From: Natronolimnobius sp. AArcel1
Lineage (GTDB): Archaea; Halobacteriota; Halobacteria; Halobacteriales; Natrialbaceae
Reading direction: 5' to 3'
Assembly: GCF_011043775.1 (NCBI RefSeq)
Contig: NZ_JAAKXY010000001.1
Span: forward strand, 535,617-599,616
DNA length: 64,000 nt
Shown piece by piece: positions 17,984 to 27,017 of this stretch. Position 1 is the stretch's first letter. Every line of letters starts with the position of its first letter. The translations under genes were made by a program, and so were the position numbers. A model generated the notes under the pieces. That model was not told where the DNA came from, did not search any database, and was given only the letters and a program-made list of their open reading frames with translations.

Positions 17984-19231
17984 ATGCACGCGACGATCCC
18001 CGTTACCGTCCTCTCAGGGAGTCTCGGCGCGGGAAAAACGACACTGCTCAACCACCTTCTTCGAACCGCAGACGAGCGCGATCTTGCCGTGCTTGTAAAT
18101 GACATGGGCAAGGTGAACGTCGACGCCGAACTGGTCGCCGAAGGATCCGACCTAGATGTCGAAAATGGCGTCGCAGAACTGTCAAACGGCTGTATTTGCT
18201 GTGAACTTACAGATGATCTCGAGACCGCTGTCGTCCGGTTAGCCCGCGAGCGCGAGTTCGACCACCTGATCGTCGAGTCCTCTGGTATTTCAGAGCCAGA
18301 ACCAGTTGCAAAACTGTTCACGACAGCCTCGCGCGTGGCTGCACGCTATGAAATCGACGCGCTGGTGACCGTCCTCGATACACGTCTGTTTCTCGATGCG
18401 TTTGCTGGTGACGAGGTCCCCGAGCGAACCGGTGAAACCGACGACTCGAGCACCGATGGGGAGACGCGCCCGCTTTCGGATCTCCTGATCGAGCAACTCG
18501 AGACTGCACACGTTGTTTTATTGAACAAGACTGATCTGTGTGATCCCGATGAACTCACGGAAGCAACAGCGCTCGTGCAAGCGTTACAACCGAGTGCCGA
18601 AACGATTGAAACAGAGTTCAGTGCCGTCGACCCCGACAGCGTGCTCGATACAGATCTGTTTGATTCCGGTCAACTGGCTGAGCTGGCCGGCTGGAAACGT
18701 GCGCTGGATGAGAGCGATGACGACCAGTCAGACCACCACCACGGAGGCGACGGGCATCACGATGACGGTCACGCCCATCGTCATCCAGACGAACGCTACG
18801 GTATCGACTCGTTCGTCTTCCGGAACCGCCGTCCATTTCACCCGGAGCGACTCGTCTCGTTCTATCGGGAACTGCCGACAGAGGTCGTCCGATCGAAGGG
18901 AACAGCCTGGGTCGCCGGTCGAGATGTGAAAGTCGGGCTCTCACAGGCAGGCCAGTCAGTCCGTGCAACCGTTCGAGGGCCGTGGATTGCCTCACTCCCG
19001 GCGGTTGATCAGGAGCTGTACCGAGCGAATCGACCCGGCCTCGAGTGGCACGACGACCATGGCGACCGACAAACAGAACTGGTGTTCATCGGTACCGAAT
19101 TCGACGAAGAACGGCTTCGGAATCGTCTCACGGACTGTCTGGTCGACGACGGTGAGTGGGAACACGCCGACGCACTCGAGAATCCGTTCCCGACCGAGGC
19201 CGGCGAGGCAGTCGTCGTTCGCGAGCCGTAA
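17984..19231 (+). CDS. CobW/G3E-family metallochaperone GTPase
   Basis: A 415-aa P-loop GTPase of the COG0523 family that loads or supplies metals such as zinc or cobalt. P-loop GSLGAGKTT (about 10-18), the metal-binding CICC motif (about 70), guanine motif NKTD (about 181), and a His/Asp-rich metal-binding loop at about 250-268 (DHHHGGDGHHDDGHAHRHP) before the CobW_C domain. The ATG at 17984 has a TATA-like TCTTTTCT about 27 nt upstream. The frame extending to 17624 is antisense to the Tat-exported gene. The metal cannot be fixed from sequence. No cobalamin genes are adjacent. Confidence 0.9.
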   Translation: MHATIPVTVLSGSLGAGKTTLLNHLLRTADERDLAVLVNDMGKVNVDAELVAEGSDLDVENGVAELSNGCICCELTDDLETAVVRLAREREFDHLIVESSGISEPEPVAKLFTTASRVAARYEIDALVTVLDTRLFLDAFAGDEVPERTGETDDSSTDGETRPLSDLLIEQLETAHVVLLNKTDLCDPDELTEATALVQALQPSAETIETEFSAVDPDSVLDTDLFDSGQLAELAGWKRALDESDDDQSDHHHGGDGHHDDGHAHRHPDERYGIDSFVFRNRRPFHPERLVSFYRELPTEVVRSKGTAWVAGRDVKVGLSQAGQSVRATVRGPWIASLPAVDQELYRANRPGLEWHDDHGDRQTELVFIGTEFDEERLRNRLTDCLVDDGEWEHADALENPFPTEAGEAVVVREP

Positions 19232-19248
19232 TGAGGTTCTGAGGCCGC

Positions 19249-19656
19249 TCACTCGAATGCCGACTCGAGTGCGTCGGCGGCGCGTCGTAGTTCACCGCTG
19301 CGTTTCCAGGCAGCAATTCGATCCCCGAACGGAAGGGGCGCAGCAAGCGAGACGGAAGACCTGAGCGTCACGATGGTTCCTGCGCTTTCTTCGGTGAGTT
19401 CGATCCAAGTCTCCATGTGCGAAAACGGGCCGTGATCGCCCTCTTGTGTATAATAAATCGAATCGTCGTGTTCTTCGAATCGGAGTGGCAGTTCCATGCC
19501 TGGCCCGCTCGCGACAACAACTGTGGCGTCAGCCGTGTCCTCGACGTGGGAGACGCTAAAACTTCCCTCGGCGTCGACAATGGTCGCTGGCTCGAGCCAG
19601 TCCGCGATTGCAGATTTTGGGGCGGTGATCGCTCGTGAAACCGTCACTTCACGCAT
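19249..19656 (-). CDS. SRPBCC (START-like) domain protein
   Basis: A 135-aa helix-grip protein beginning REVTVSRAITAPKSAIADWL, the usual first strand and helix of polyketide-cyclase/START-like folds, and ending with a long amphipathic helix. Members bind hydrophobic ligands in an internal cavity, and no enzyme activity can be assigned. It is convergent with the CobW gene, 17 bp apart. Confidence 0.72.
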   Translation of the reverse strand: MREVTVSRAITAPKSAIADWLEPATIVDAEGSFSVSHVEDTADATVVVASGPGMELPLRFEEHDDSIYYTQEGDHGPFSHMETWIELTEESAGTIVTLRSSVSLAAPLPFGDRIAAWKRSGELRRAADALESAFE

Positions 19657-19745
19657 ATGCCACCATGCGTCGCGGCTTATATAAACCCCGACGACTGAAC
19701 CAGCCGACAGAAACGGCTAAGTGACAGACGGTCTCGTGTCTGGAC

Positions 19746-19970
19746 ATGCCGAGTTCTGACGACAACCGAGACGGGTTTCGCGACGGACTCGAGTCCTCGA
19801 GTGGTGACCCTCGTGTCCTGTTTGCCATTAACGCACTCCTTTCGGTGCTGTTCGCCTGGTTGTTGGTCTGGGTTGCTGATATTATCGATATCGTCGAATT
19901 TTCGGCTGTAAACGTCGCTCTCGTTGCAGTGGGTGTCTTCGCGCTGACGTACGTTGTGACGTCTCCATGA
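19746..19970 (+). CDS. Small two-helix membrane protein
   Basis: Seventy-four residues: a polar start (SSDDNRDGFRDGLESSSGD) and two hydrophobic helices (about 25-45 and 50-72). A TATA-like GGCTAAGT lies 28 nt before the ATG. It is 55 bp before the polyamine-synthase-like gene on the same strand, probably one transcript. Function unknown. Confidence 0.68.
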   Translation: MPSSDDNRDGFRDGLESSSGDPRVLFAINALLSVLFAWLLVWVADIIDIVEFSAVNVALVAVGVFALTYVVTSP

Positions 19971-20025
19971 GTTGCGTGCTCTCGAGGCGACAAGTACTCA
20001 GCGCCGGACCGGTTTCACACAGGTG

Positions 20026-21669
20026 ATGGATATACGGAGTGCCGTTGCGTACCGGCCAACGAAGCCGGAGCTTGCGGTATTCGTCTCGGGGATCACCAGT
20101 ATGGGCCTCGAGATTCTCGCGGTCCGAATCGTCGCGCCGCAGTTCGGCAGCCACATATACACCGTTGGCGGCATTTTGACGGTCTGTCTCGCGGCGTTGA
20201 GTCTTGGCTACTGGCAGGGTGGCAAACGGGCGGCGTTCGCCACGAACCGGGAAATGTCCTGGCTCATGCTCGGGACGGCAGTCTACATCGGCGTCGTCAT
20301 CTACGCGAGTGACCTGTTGCTGACACATACGTCAGTGCTTGCGCTGCCGCCGCGATATGCCTCGCTCCCGGCGGTCATCGTCCTGTTCGGTCCGCCGACG
20401 TACCTCCTTGGCTTTATCAGTCCCTATGCGGCTGAGCTCTCGGCGAAAGAAGGCACTGGTGAGGCCTCTGGGCACGTCTACGCACTTGGAACGATCGGCA
20501 GCATCATCGGCTCGGGGGCGACGACGTTCCTCCTGATTCCCGTCCTCACCGTCAGCCAGATCGGACTGCTGTTCGGCCTCATCCTCGTCGGAACGGCACT
20601 CGCACTTACTGGCCCGACACCCCCACGAAAGCCGACCGTCGCGAGCGTGCTCGTCGTTCTATTGCTCGTCGGCGCGGCCGGCGGCACACCCGTCGAGTTC
20701 GACCATCGCGGCGACATCGTCTACGAAACCGGAACCGCCCACCAGCAACTCGAGATTATCGACAGCGGGAGCGAACGGACGATGTACTTAGACGGCGCTC
20801 GCCACAGCGCAATGGATCTCGAGGAGCCTGATCGCCACGTCTTCACCTACACGAAGTACTTCCACCTGCCCATGCTCATGGCCGACGATGTGAATGACGT
20901 CGACCGCGTGTTATTCATCGGCGGCGGTGGCTACACCGGTCCACAGGACTTTGCAGACCAGTATGACGCCGAGATCGACGTCGTCGAACTCGATCCCGAG
21001 GTCACCGACGCCGCAGACGAGTACTTCGGCCTCGAGCGCGACGAGATGAACATCCACACCGAAGATGGTCGCCAGTTCCTCGAGCAAACTGACGACACCT
21101 ACGACGTGATCGTGATCGACGCGTACAAACAGGATCAGGTGCCGTTCCACCTCACGACGACGGAGTTCATGGACCTCGTCTCGGACCGATTGAGCGACGA
21201 CGGCATGCTCCACGCAAATGTCATCGCCGCGCCAAGCGGGCCCGCCGCCGAGTTCTATCAGGCACAGTACCACACGATGGCGGAGGTGTTCCCCGAACTC
21301 GAGAGTTACCGAACCTCTGACTCGAGTGCGATCCAGAATATTCAGATTGTCGCCTCGAACGAGCCACGAGAGCTGTCGGCTGCGGATCTCGCCGAGCGAA
21401 ACGACGAGCGTGACCTCGGCGTCGACCTCTCAGACGCAATTGAGAACCGAATGTCATCGCCTGATACCGACGACGCGCCGGTCTTGCAAGACGACCGTGG
21501 CGAAGTCGATAGCCTCCTCGATCCAATGCTTGGACAGCGCTACGTGATCGAAGAGACCAACACAGGGTCCAACGAGACAACCACCACTGATCCACCTCAG
21601 TCTGCGCTGACTGCGCCGACAGCAGCGACTGACGCGTCAGCGACCACAGCACCGAGTTACGGGAAATAA
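20026..21669 (+). CDS. Membrane-fused spermidine-synthase-like protein
   Basis: A 547-aa protein. The N-terminal half has about seven membrane helices (15-220), starting ELAVFVSGITSMGLEILAVRIVAPQFGSH. The C-terminal half is a Rossmann domain of the spermine/spermidine synthase type with LFIGGGGYTG (about 298), acidic VVELDPEV and VIVIDAYKQDQVPFHL. The last 90 residues are a Ser/Thr/Asp-rich tail. The ATG at 20026 is preferred to the TTG at 19972 because the conserved sequence starts soon after it. Such membrane fusions are widespread, and true aminopropyl transfer is unproven for most. Confidence 0.82.
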   Translation: MDIRSAVAYRPTKPELAVFVSGITSMGLEILAVRIVAPQFGSHIYTVGGILTVCLAALSLGYWQGGKRAAFATNREMSWLMLGTAVYIGVVIYASDLLLTHTSVLALPPRYASLPAVIVLFGPPTYLLGFISPYAAELSAKEGTGEASGHVYALGTIGSIIGSGATTFLLIPVLTVSQIGLLFGLILVGTALALTGPTPPRKPTVASVLVVLLLVGAAGGTPVEFDHRGDIVYETGTAHQQLEIIDSGSERTMYLDGARHSAMDLEEPDRHVFTYTKYFHLPMLMADDVNDVDRVLFIGGGGYTGPQDFADQYDAEIDVVELDPEVTDAADEYFGLERDEMNIHTEDGRQFLEQTDDTYDVIVIDAYKQDQVPFHLTTTEFMDLVSDRLSDDGMLHANVIAAPSGPAAEFYQAQYHTMAEVFPELESYRTSDSSAIQNIQIVASNEPRELSAADLAERNDERDLGVDLSDAIENRMSSPDTDDAPVLQDDRGEVDSLLDPMLGQRYVIEETNTGSNETTTTDPPQSALTAPTAATDASATTAPSYGK

Positions 21670-21734
21670 ATGGCTCTCGAGAAGACACACCGAATCAAAC
21701 CTCGCCGATAGACAAACGCGGTGGGCAGATCTGC

Positions 21735-21950
21735 TCAGCGATAAATTTCCTGATAGCGCTCGCGATACTCACGGAGTGCAATCCGGGCATTTCGGCGCGA
21801 TGAAAAGCCAAATCCGACCGACAGGCACGACTCGGTTGGACACTCCCACCGGAACGTCTCTGTCGATGGATCTCTCGAGACCGGCACATCGGTTTCACAG
21901 CGTGGACACCGCCACCCCCACCGCAGGTCGCGTACGTACTCTCGTCCCAT
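21735..21950 (-). CDS. Small zinc-ribbon protein (71 aa)
   Basis: Contains CPRC (about residue 15) and a second pair CPTESC (about 37), giving a C-x2-C...C-x4-C zinc site, followed by a basic helix with RNARIALREYRERYQEIYR. It resembles the many small single-zinc-ribbon proteins of haloarchaea. A nucleic-acid or protein partner is possible but unknown. It is convergent with the polyamine-synthase-like gene. Confidence 0.68.
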   Translation of the reverse strand: MGREYVRDLRWGWRCPRCETDVPVSRDPSTETFRWECPTESCLSVGFGFSSRRNARIALREYRERYQEIYR

Positions 21951-22426
21951 TCGTCGTACGCTCGACTAGCCGACTCCCTCGCTATAGTCGCCCGGCTTCA
22001 CACGTTCAGTAGTTATCAGTGAGTGTGAGTACTCGAGAAGGGAGCTAACATACCAGAGTGAATATACTACAGTGAAATACTCAGAATCAGTTTATGAAAC
22101 GCACTCATAGGGATGAGAGAAGAAATTGCCTCTAAAGATACTGAAGTGCCGGAACTTGAATCCTGGAAGGGATTTCGGAGGCACCTGTTTTGAGATAGAT
22201 CTGCCGTCCACTTGGCCGTCTAAATTGACTTTCTGCGGGTTACCGGCTCTCGAGGACAGATTCAAGTCCAAAATAACTACCAGAATATATAATACTATAC
22301 TTTACGAATATATACTCGGTAGAGCACAGCCACATTGCAATGGCTGCTAGTCATCAAGAATAAACGAGCAAACCAGACTGCAAACCCGAATACGGCACGA
22401 CAAATCCTGAAATCAGCGCCTGGCCC
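21951..22426. other. AT-richer gap before the sugar-utilisation block
   Basis: A stretch of 476 bp with no supported gene. A 74-codon plus-strand ORF at 22126-22350 has a basic, Cys/Pro-mixed product unlike haloarchaeal proteins and is not called. AT-rich runs lie near 22270-22320. No tRNA or clear repeat seen. Confidence 0.5.
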
Positions 22427-24631
22427 TTACCGAACCTCGAACGTCGTCGAACACTCGTCACAGGTCAGTTCGAACGCTCCTGGCTCAACAGTTCGGCGGC
22501 CTCGAGCGTCAGTCACAGCGAGTGCAGCGTTCGGAATCGTCACTGACGCGGTCGTCGACTCGCCGGCCTCGAGCGAGACGCGCGTAAAGGCAACGTGTTC
22601 GCGGACCGGACGGACGATGGAACTCACCTCATCGCGCAAGAAGAAATCAAGCGCGCGAGCGCCGGCGCGGTCGCCGGTGTTCTCGACGGTGATCGTCGCC
22701 TGAACGGACTCAGCAGGGCCAATTTCGTCGTCCTCGACCTCGAGGCTCGAGCACTCGAAGGTGGTGTAGCTTTCGCCGTGGCCGAATTCGTAGAGCGGAT
22801 CGTACGTATCTGGGTGCTCATCAGCGCCAATCGGTGTCGGGTGAGCGTAGTAGTTAAACCGCGAGGGCAACTGCTCGGCCGACCGTGGAACACTGATCGG
22901 GAGGCGTCCTGCGGGGTTGTGCTCGCCGAACAGGACGTCTGCGACAGCACGGCCACCCTCGCTGCCCGGGTAGTACGACTGCAAAATGGCTGGCACGTGC
23001 TCGTCGGCCCACGAAATCGCGAGCGGACGACCCGTAATTGTCACCAGCACAGTCGGCGTCCCCGTCGCGTGAACGGTCTCGAGCAGGTCCCGCTGTGCGG
23101 CGGGCAACTCGAGTTGCGAACGCGTTGGGAACTCGCCAGTCTCGCCGACCAGTTGCTTCGGTCCGAACTCGTGGAAGTACCAGTTTTCGCCACAGACAAC
23201 CACCGCAACGTCCGAGTCGGCTGCCGCGGATTCGACAGCCTCGAGATTGACTGAACCGGTCATCGTTGCACCCTGTTCGTACCGAACTGTCGTCGCCTCG
23301 CTGACGCGGTCTCGGACTCCCTCGAGAACGGTCGTTCCGGAGTCTGGCTCGGGATGCTGGACGCTCCAGCCGCCGTACTGATGGCGCAAGGAGTCAGCGT
23401 TCGGCCCGGTCACGAGGAGCGACTCGACCGACGGCGACAGCGGGAGCAGGCCATCCTTGTTCTTCAGGAGCGTCTGAGAATCTTTGGCCGCCTCGTAGGC
23501 TGCCTCACGGTGCTCATCCCGGCCGACCACCTCGCTCGTTCGCTCGAGGTCGACGAACGGGTCGTCGAACAGCCCGAGGTCGACTTTCAGCGCGAGAATG
23601 CGATCAACTGCCTCGTCGATGCGTTCCTCTGAGAGTTCCCCCGTTTCGACGAGCGACTCGAGGTGGGCAGCGTACTCGCCATGGCCAACCGAGACCTGAT
23701 CGAGACCGGCCTCGACGGCCAGTTTCGCCGAGTCGCGCTGGGAGGCCGTCACCCGGTGGTCGTCATGGAGATGGTCAACACCGCCCCAGTCGGAGACCAC
23801 AGCGCCGTCGAAGCCGAGCCGTTCGCGAAGCAGTTCCGTGAGATAGCGCCGCGAGCCGTGGGCGGGTTCACCATCAATCGAATTGTAACACGGCATCACG
23901 ATGGAGGGATCGGCTGCGAGGGCGTCCTCGAACGGCGCGAGCAGTTGGCCGTACATGGTTGTACTCGAGCGGTCGACGACGGCGGCGTCCTCGCCACCGG
24001 CCGAGTCGCCGTAGGCCGGGAAGTGTTTTGCCGTCGCAGCGACCTGCGGGCTGTCGGTCGTCGACTCTAATCCGGTGATTGCTGCCGCACTAAACTGCCC
24101 GCACAGAAGCGGGCTCTCGCCGTACGTTTCGAACGTTCGGCCCCAGCGCTGGTCTCGAGCCACGTCGGACGTCGGCCCGTAGTTGACGTTCGCACCCGTT
24201 GCTCGCATCTCGGTTGCCGTAATCTCGCCAGCCGTCTGTGCGTGGTCGGGGCTGCGGGTTGCAGCGACACCGAGGCCGTGGGGAAACACTGCTGCATCGT
24301 GGACGTACGCGTGCCCGTGAACAGCGTCGACGGGCAACAGAAGCGGGATGCCGTGGCTGGTCTCCTCGAGTGCCGTGCGCTGGAGGTCGTTCGCAATTTC
24401 GGCGACGCGTTCTGGGTCGTGGTAGCGGGAAACGCCAATTCCGAACGCTGCGACGGTGCCGACGTTGTCTTCGACGACTTCCCGTTGTGCATCGTCTACA
24501 GAGACATCCCGTTCACCCATCGACCCGACGAACGTGCCAACCAGTTGCCCGACCTTCTCCGAGAGCGTGAGTTCGGATCGCAGTGTCGCGACCGACTCCG
24601 GTCTCGACTCGCCATCGAATTGCGCAGTCAT
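22427..24631 (-). CDS. bglX: Glycoside hydrolase family 3 beta-glucosidase-type enzyme
   Basis: A 734-aa cytosolic GH3 hydrolase releasing terminal beta-linked sugars from short oligosaccharides. The (beta/alpha)8 domain includes PLLLPVDAVHGH, the KHFPAYGD motif and the nucleophile Asp in GAVVSDWGGV (about 280). Next come the alpha/beta sandwich domain (about 400-600) and a fibronectin-III-like end (about 640-730). No signal peptide, so substrates must be imported, which fits the ABC importer genes upstream on the same strand. The ATG at 24631 is 26 nt from a TATA box, and the GTG at 24640 is less likely. Xylosidase activity is the main alternative. Confidence 0.9.
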   Translation of the reverse strand: MTAQFDGESRPESVATLRSELTLSEKVGQLVGTFVGSMGERDVSVDDAQREVVEDNVGTVAAFGIGVSRYHDPERVAEIANDLQRTALEETSHGIPLLLPVDAVHGHAYVHDAAVFPHGLGVAATRSPDHAQTAGEITATEMRATGANVNYGPTSDVARDQRWGRTFETYGESPLLCGQFSAAAITGLESTTDSPQVAATAKHFPAYGDSAGGEDAAVVDRSSTTMYGQLLAPFEDALAADPSIVMPCYNSIDGEPAHGSRRYLTELLRERLGFDGAVVSDWGGVDHLHDDHRVTASQRDSAKLAVEAGLDQVSVGHGEYAAHLESLVETGELSEERIDEAVDRILALKVDLGLFDDPFVDLERTSEVVGRDEHREAAYEAAKDSQTLLKNKDGLLPLSPSVESLLVTGPNADSLRHQYGGWSVQHPEPDSGTTVLEGVRDRVSEATTVRYEQGATMTGSVNLEAVESAAADSDVAVVVCGENWYFHEFGPKQLVGETGEFPTRSQLELPAAQRDLLETVHATGTPTVLVTITGRPLAISWADEHVPAILQSYYPGSEGGRAVADVLFGEHNPAGRLPISVPRSAEQLPSRFNYYAHPTPIGADEHPDTYDPLYEFGHGESYTTFECSSLEVEDDEIGPAESVQATITVENTGDRAGARALDFFLRDEVSSIVRPVREHVAFTRVSLEAGESTTASVTIPNAALAVTDARGRRTVEPGAFELTCDECSTTFEVR

Positions 24632-24653
24632 ACCGTCCACTTACACCAGCCAG

Positions 24654-24660
24654 TACATAA
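24654..24660 (-). promoter_or_regulatory. TATA box of the GH3 gene
   Basis: Minus-strand TTATGTA centred 26 nt before the ATG at 24631. It gives the GH3 gene its own leaderless promoter in the 125-bp gap after the ABC operon. Confidence 0.6.
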
Positions 24661-24672
24661 ATCATTAGTATT

Positions 24673-24688
24673 TACTCGAAAAATAGTA
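24673..24688 (-). promoter_or_regulatory. TrmB-type operator at the GH3 promoter
   Basis: On the minus strand the site reads TACT-N7-GAGTA, an exact match to the consensus reported for haloarchaeal TrmB sugar regulators. It lies inside a longer inverted repeat (ATTTACT and AGTAAAT arms, 24670-24691) directly upstream of the TATA box. Confidence 0.55.
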
Positions 24689-24756
24689 AATTGGGATTGT
24701 CGACATGCCAGTGATCGTACCAGCATAACCAGGGGCCGAATCGAGACACTGCGCCG

Positions 24757-25869
24757 TCAGTCCGACGATGAGGACGCAGGTGCAGACTCTCCAGAGCGTG
24801 GGTCGTCGTCAGTCCCCGGAAGCGGGTCGCTCGACCAGTACTCGTGGCCGTCATCTTCGCGGAAGCACGCAACCTTGTGATCCGTACTGAGTTGGTACGC
24901 AGGCGGCTGTGTCTCGCCGCGACAGGCCTCGCGTGCTTTCGGACAGCGGGTGTGGAATCGACAGCCCGCTGGTGGATTCTTCGGGTCGGGAATGTCGATT
25001 TTGCGAACCGGCGGCTCGCCACCGTCGGCACCCGCTCGCAAGTCCGGCGTCGCCCAGCGAAGCACCTTCGTGTAGGGGTGTTTTGGGTTGTTGATGATCT
25101 GCTCGGGCGGCCCGACTTCGACGAGTCGCCCGAGATACATCACCCCGATCCTGCCGTCACCATGAGATGCAAAGTACCGCGCGTTCGAGAGGTCGTGTGA
25201 CACCGCGACGAACGATGTATCGAACTGCTCCTGTAACTCGAGCATGAGATCCATCATCTCGACGCGCAACGAGACGTCGAGTGCCGAAATCGCTTCATCA
25301 GCGAGGATGAGATCGGGATCCATCAACAGCGCCCGGATGAGTGCAACCCGCTGTTGCTCGCCGCCTGAGAGCTGGTGTGGATACCGACCGGCGTAATCGC
25401 CCGGCGGCGTCATCCCCACGCGCTCTAACATCTCGAGGACTTCGCGGCGACGGTCACCGGCACTCATTTCAGTTTGCCACCGTTTGAGCGGTGCCTCGAG
25501 GATCTTCATCACGCGCCGATTCGGGTTGAGCGAACTGCCAGGGTCCTGATGGATGATCTGCAACGAGCGTCGGATCTCGTCGTAGGGAATGTCGACATCG
25601 CCGCGTCGGTCTTTGGCATCCCAGATGTCTTGGCCGCGATAGCGGACGCGACCCCCAGTCGGTCGCTGCAGGCCAATTGAAGTCTTTCCGAGCGTGGTCT
25701 TGCCACAGCCGGATTCGCCGACCAGCGCGACCACGTCGTTTTCCTCGATATCGAGCGTGACATCGTCGACGGCGCGAACAACGTCTGGGTCGCCGAAATC
25801 GAACAGTCCCGTTTCTTCTTCGAAGTGTACTTCGACGTTCTCGAGTGAGACGAGTGTCTCTGCTGTCAT
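24757..25869 (-). CDS. dppF: Dpp/Opp-type ABC transporter ATPase (second ATP subunit)
   Basis: A 370-aa ATPase of the peptide/oligosaccharide importer class. Walker A GESGCGKTT (about 50), signature LSGGEQQRVALIRAL (about 168), Walker B LILADEAISALD, and the C-terminal oligo_HPY region with CRFHTRCPKAREAC. The ATG overlaps the dppD-like stop by 4 bp (ATGA). It is the last gene of the five-gene importer and is followed by GH3. In archaea this transporter class often carries beta-linked oligosaccharides rather than peptides. Confidence 0.92.
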   Translation of the reverse strand: MTAETLVSLENVEVHFEEETGLFDFGDPDVVRAVDDVTLDIEENDVVALVGESGCGKTTLGKTSIGLQRPTGGRVRYRGQDIWDAKDRRGDVDIPYDEIRRSLQIIHQDPGSSLNPNRRVMKILEAPLKRWQTEMSAGDRRREVLEMLERVGMTPPGDYAGRYPHQLSGGEQQRVALIRALLMDPDLILADEAISALDVSLRVEMMDLMLELQEQFDTSFVAVSHDLSNARYFASHGDGRIGVMYLGRLVEVGPPEQIINNPKHPYTKVLRWATPDLRAGADGGEPPVRKIDIPDPKNPPAGCRFHTRCPKAREACRGETQPPAYQLSTDHKVACFREDDGHEYWSSDPLPGTDDDPRSGESAPASSSSD

Positions 25870-27017
25870 CGGTCATCACCTGCTGGATCAGCAGTATCGG
25901 GTCGTGGTGGGTCCCCACGGCCGTACTCAGTCGTGTCGTTGTGCATCGTCGTGTTTGTCTCGACCTCACCGTCGATGTTGAACGGAATTTCCGCGGCTGC
26001 CTGTTGCCAGTGATAGCACGCAACGTTGTGCTGGTCGGAAACCGCCTGATAGTCCGGGTCAGACGACTCACATTCCTCGTCCGAAAGCGGACAGCGCGGA
26101 TGGTACGAACAGCCCGCGGGCACGTTGACAGGGTCCGGTGCCGAGCCCTCGATGGCCTGCATCTCCGAGAGCGGCGCGTCGAGATTCGGCGTCGAGTTCA
26201 GTAGTGCCCGCGTGTAGGGGTGTGCTGCGTTGCCGAGAATCTCGTCAGTCGCACCGATTTCGATCATCTCGAAGGCGTACATCACCGCCATTCGATCGGC
26301 GAGTTCTGCAACCAGCGGTAGGTCGTGTGTGATAAACAGCAGCGTCAGATCGTACTTCTCTTGTAACCCCTCGAGCAGGGACAGAATTGACCGTTGCATC
26401 AACAGGTCAAGCGCCGCCGTCGGCTCGTCCATGACGAGCACGTCCGGCTCGAGAATCACCGAGAGCGCGATCAGTGCGCGCTGTTTCATCCCCCCCGAGA
26501 GTTCGTGTGGATACGACTCGAGGACGCGTTCTGGCTCGAGATACAGATCCGACAGGAGTTGGTGGGCGCGGGCCATCCCCTCGTCGATGTCGTAGTGGTG
26601 TGCACTGAGAGTTTCCTCGAAGTGTGCGCCGACGGACATCGTGGGATTGAACGAACTCATCGCACCCTGAAACACCATCGAGATGTCTTCCCACCGGAGC
26701 TGTTTCAGTTCCTGATCGTCGAGTTCGAGGACGTTGATCGGGTCGCGGTCCTCGGGATGATAGGTAATCTCGCCCGAGAGAATCCCCGGATCGACGACGG
26801 CGTCGAGCAACGCGGACGCGAGCATCGATTTCCCGCTCCCGCTCTCGCCAACGACACCAAGGATTTCGTTTCGCTCGAGGTCGAGATTGGCGTTATCGAG
26901 CACTCTCGAGACGCCACGTTCCATATCGAATACCACTTCGGCGTCTCTGATCTCGATGATTGGATCGGCCGTCTGGTACAGTTCGCGGTCAGTTGTGGAG
27001 TCGTGTTGCATGCTCAT
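25866..27017 (-). CDS. dppD: Dpp/Opp-type ABC transporter ATPase (first ATP subunit)
   Basis: A 383-aa ATPase with Walker A GESGSGKSMLASALL (about 56), signature LSGGMKQRALIALS, Walker B VLVMDEPTAALD, and an oligo_HPY tail with CSYHPRCPLSDEEC plus an acidic extension. The ATG overlaps the permease stop by 4 bp. It forms the heterodimeric motor with the next gene. The two ATPases are clearly different sequences, as usual for this class. Confidence 0.92.
   Translation of the reverse strand: MSMQHDSTTDRELYQTADPIIEIRDAEVVFDMERGVSRVLDNANLDLERNEILGVVGESGSGKSMLASALLDAVVDPGILSGEITYHPEDRDPINVLELDDQELKQLRWEDISMVFQGAMSSFNPTMSVGAHFEETLSAHHYDIDEGMARAHQLLSDLYLEPERVLESYPHELSGGMKQRALIALSVILEPDVLVMDEPTAALDLLMQRSILSLLEGLQEKYDLTLLFITHDLPLVAELADRMAVMYAFEMIEIGATDEILGNAAHPYTRALLNSTPNLDAPLSEMQAIEGSAPDPVNVPAGCSYHPRCPLSDEECESSDPDYQAVSDQHNVACYHWQQAAAEIPFNIDGEVETNTTMHNDTTEYGRGDPPRPDTADPAGDDR

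Noticed and set aside
17824-18321. N-terminal extension of the Tat-exported protein frame to 823 codons
   Set aside because: It runs antisense through the CobW gene start, has Ser/Arg-rich composition, and would bury the clear Tat signal inside the protein.
22255-22280. T-arm-like string (GATTCAAGTCC) suggesting a tRNA
   Set aside because: No acceptor, D-arm or anticodon arm can be folded around it.
22126-22350. A 74-codon plus-strand ORF in the AT-rich gap
   Set aside because: Not acidic, no domain, no promoter spacing; more likely chance.
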